A stretch of 7,317 nt of DNA from Candidatus Kaiserbacteria bacterium. Its GTDB lineage: Bacteria; Patescibacteriota; Minisyncoccia; Phycocordibacterales; UBA918. The notes under the pieces are model-generated. The model was not told the DNA's origin, made no database searches, and saw only the letters and a list, made by a program, of their open reading frames with translations. Position numbers and translations under genes: made by a program. Position 1 is the stretch's first letter. Each line of letters begins with the position of its first letter. Shown one piece after another: positions 6,809 through 7,317 of this stretch. The stretch covers positions 1 through 7,317 of the forward strand of contig SKHJ01000031.1 of NCBI GenBank assembly GCA_007116965.1, given 5' to 3'.

Positions 6809-6853
6809 CCGGTTACGGTATCGAGGTATACAGCTGATACCTGGATACACCGG
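6809..6853 (+). repeat. Inverted repeat: interrupted 16-bp hairpin in the pilin leader
   Basis: Three stacked helices can form: CCGGT (6809-6813) with ACCGG (6849-6853), GTATC (6818-6822) with GATAC (6844-6848), and AGGTAT (6824-6829) with ATACCT (6837-6842). The loop is seven bases, there is a four-base bulge TACG on the left side, and a G-G mismatch separates the two inner helices. An alternative helix, GGTATC (6817-6822) with GATACC (6836-6841), excludes both inner helices. The pairing is seen directly; function is unknown. It is not followed by a T-run, so it is not a simple terminator. Confidence 0.6.
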
Positions 6854-6890
6854 TAAAAACTTACAAGTCCTAAATATAAGTAAACGTATA

Positions 6891-7317
6891 ATGAAACAAG
6901 CTTTATCACGCGGTTTTACCCTTATCGAGCTCTTGGTGGTGATCGCCATCATTGGTATCTTGGCCGCTGTTGTCTTGACCTCGCTGTCTGGCGCCCAGCA
7001 GAGCGCGCAGGATCGTAGTATCCAGCAGACGCTCAATTCAGCCGCCTCAGCTGCACAAATCTTCTACAACCAGAACCAATTTACCTATTCTGGTATGTGT
7101 ACTGATTCTGCAGATCCCGATGATGTACATGAGCTTTTGGTTAGTCTTGGCGAAAATTTTGCCACCCTAACGTTTAACGTTAGTGATCCGGACACGACCA
7201 TGGATGCTGGTGTTATCCACTGTAGTTCTACTGACACCCAGTTTGCGGTCGCCGCCACTTTATCTAATGGTAACGCGTGGTGTGTCAATGCTTCTGGTTC
7301 TGGTAGTGAAGTTGAAT
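6891..7317 (+). CDS. Type IV major-pilin-like prepilin (3' end outside window)
   Basis: The visible 142 residues begin with a class III prepilin leader: MKQALSRG, then FTLIELLVVIAIIGILAAVV. PilD-type prepilin peptidase would cut after Gly8 and methylate Phe9; Glu13 becomes the invariant Glu5 of the mature subunit. The hydrophobic helix (about 9-31) is the membrane anchor and filament core. The globular part has Cys70, Cys111 and Cys131; the last lies in WCVNASG, a motif I associate with Patescibacteria pilins. The frame is still open at the window edge, so length and C-terminus are unknown. The ATG at 6891 is the only possible start that supplies the short basic leader. It is separated from pilC by 162 bases with its own promoter-like site. 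Whether it is the major or a minor pilin cannot be decided here, though the leader suggests high expression. Confidence 0.93.
   Translation, partial: MKQALSRGFTLIELLVVIAIIGILAAVVLTSLSGAQQSAQDRSIQQTLNSAASAAQIFYNQNQFTYSGMCTDSADPDDVHELLVSLGENFATLTFNVSDPDTTMDAGVIHCSSTDTQFAVAATLSNGNAWCVNASGSGSEVE

Larger units (their letters stand above)
6787..6890 (+). promoter_or_regulatory. Structured 5' leader of the pilin mRNA (possible cis-regulatory RNA)
   Basis: About 104 bases separate the predicted transcription start from the pilin ATG, far more than any other intergenic space here. The first two thirds fold into two hairpins (6789-6802 and 6809-6853), and the last 35 bases are A-rich and look unpaired. 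No Shine-Dalgarno sequence precedes the ATG, and no terminator hairpin with a T-run is present, so control, if any, would act through translation initiation or RNA stability. I compared it from memory with the c-di-GMP-I (GEMM) riboswitch, often found before pilin genes, and did not find its conserved bases. No known class is assigned; it could also simply be a stabilising leader for an abundant message. Confidence 0.45.

Noticed and set aside
6799..6837. A 12-residue upstream reading frame beginning with GTG and ending in TGA inside the pilin leader, which could be an attenuator peptide.
   Set aside because: There is no ribosome binding site, the start is non-ATG and lies in the tetraloop hairpin stem, and no run of regulatory codons is present. 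Such a short frame is expected by chance.
6787..6890. c-di-GMP-I (GEMM) riboswitch before the pilin.
   Set aside because: The genomic position is right and a GCAA loop is present, but the conserved core bases and the receptor helix of that class are not recognisable. An Rfam scan would be decisive.
7213..7221. TTATCCACT as a DnaA box.
   Set aside because: It has one mismatch to TTATCCACA and lies inside the pilin coding region, encoding ordinary residues. There is no cluster of boxes or AT-rich unwinding region, so no origin is suggested.

Overview
The window is one nearly continuous type IV pilus (T4P) assembly locus, all on the + strand. It most resembles a Patescibacteria (Candidate Phyla Radiation, probably Parcubacteria-like) genome. 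This assignment is an inference from several traits: small, divergent PilN/PilO proteins; a very short protein where PilP would be, ending in a GRxNPFxP-type motif; no secretin (PilQ) gene in view; a pilin with a late WCVxxSG motif; tight gene packing; and no recognisable Shine-Dalgarno sequence at any start. G+C looks close to one half by eye. Another monoderm-type T4P lineage cannot be excluded without a database search.

Layout. Bases 3-605 hold the C-terminal part of pilM, whose start lies upstream of the window. After a 53-base gap with a good -10 box come seven genes spaced 4-12 bases apart: pilN-like (659-1381), pilO-like (1394-1930), a small PilP-position protein (1941-2225), the extension ATPase pilB (2232-4037), a stand-alone response-regulator receiver domain (4047-4427), the retraction ATPase pilT (4439-5506) and the platform protein pilC (5511-6728). 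A 162-base gap then carries a second promoter-like element and a strongly structured leader, followed by a major-pilin-type gene (6891 to the end, truncated by the window edge).

How the genes work together. PilM (cytoplasmic actin-like ring), PilN and PilO (single-pass coiled-coil proteins) and the small fourth protein would form the alignment complex around the PilC platform. PilB powers pilin polymerisation through PilC and PilT powers depolymerisation. The pilin is the filament subunit. The CheY-like receiver between the two motors is placed to link pilus dynamics to a phosphorelay or to another signal, but no kinase is visible.

Novelty. The protein content is a recognisable T4P machine, not a new system. 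The parts most worth a second look are non-coding. One is the pilin leader, with a GCAA-tetraloop hairpin and a 16-bp interrupted hairpin that has mutually exclusive pairings. Another is a TGTCCACAG element sitting 36-37 bp upstream of the -10 box at both intergenic promoters. The third is the absence of Shine-Dalgarno sequences, with -10 boxes so close to two starts that leaderless transcripts are predicted.
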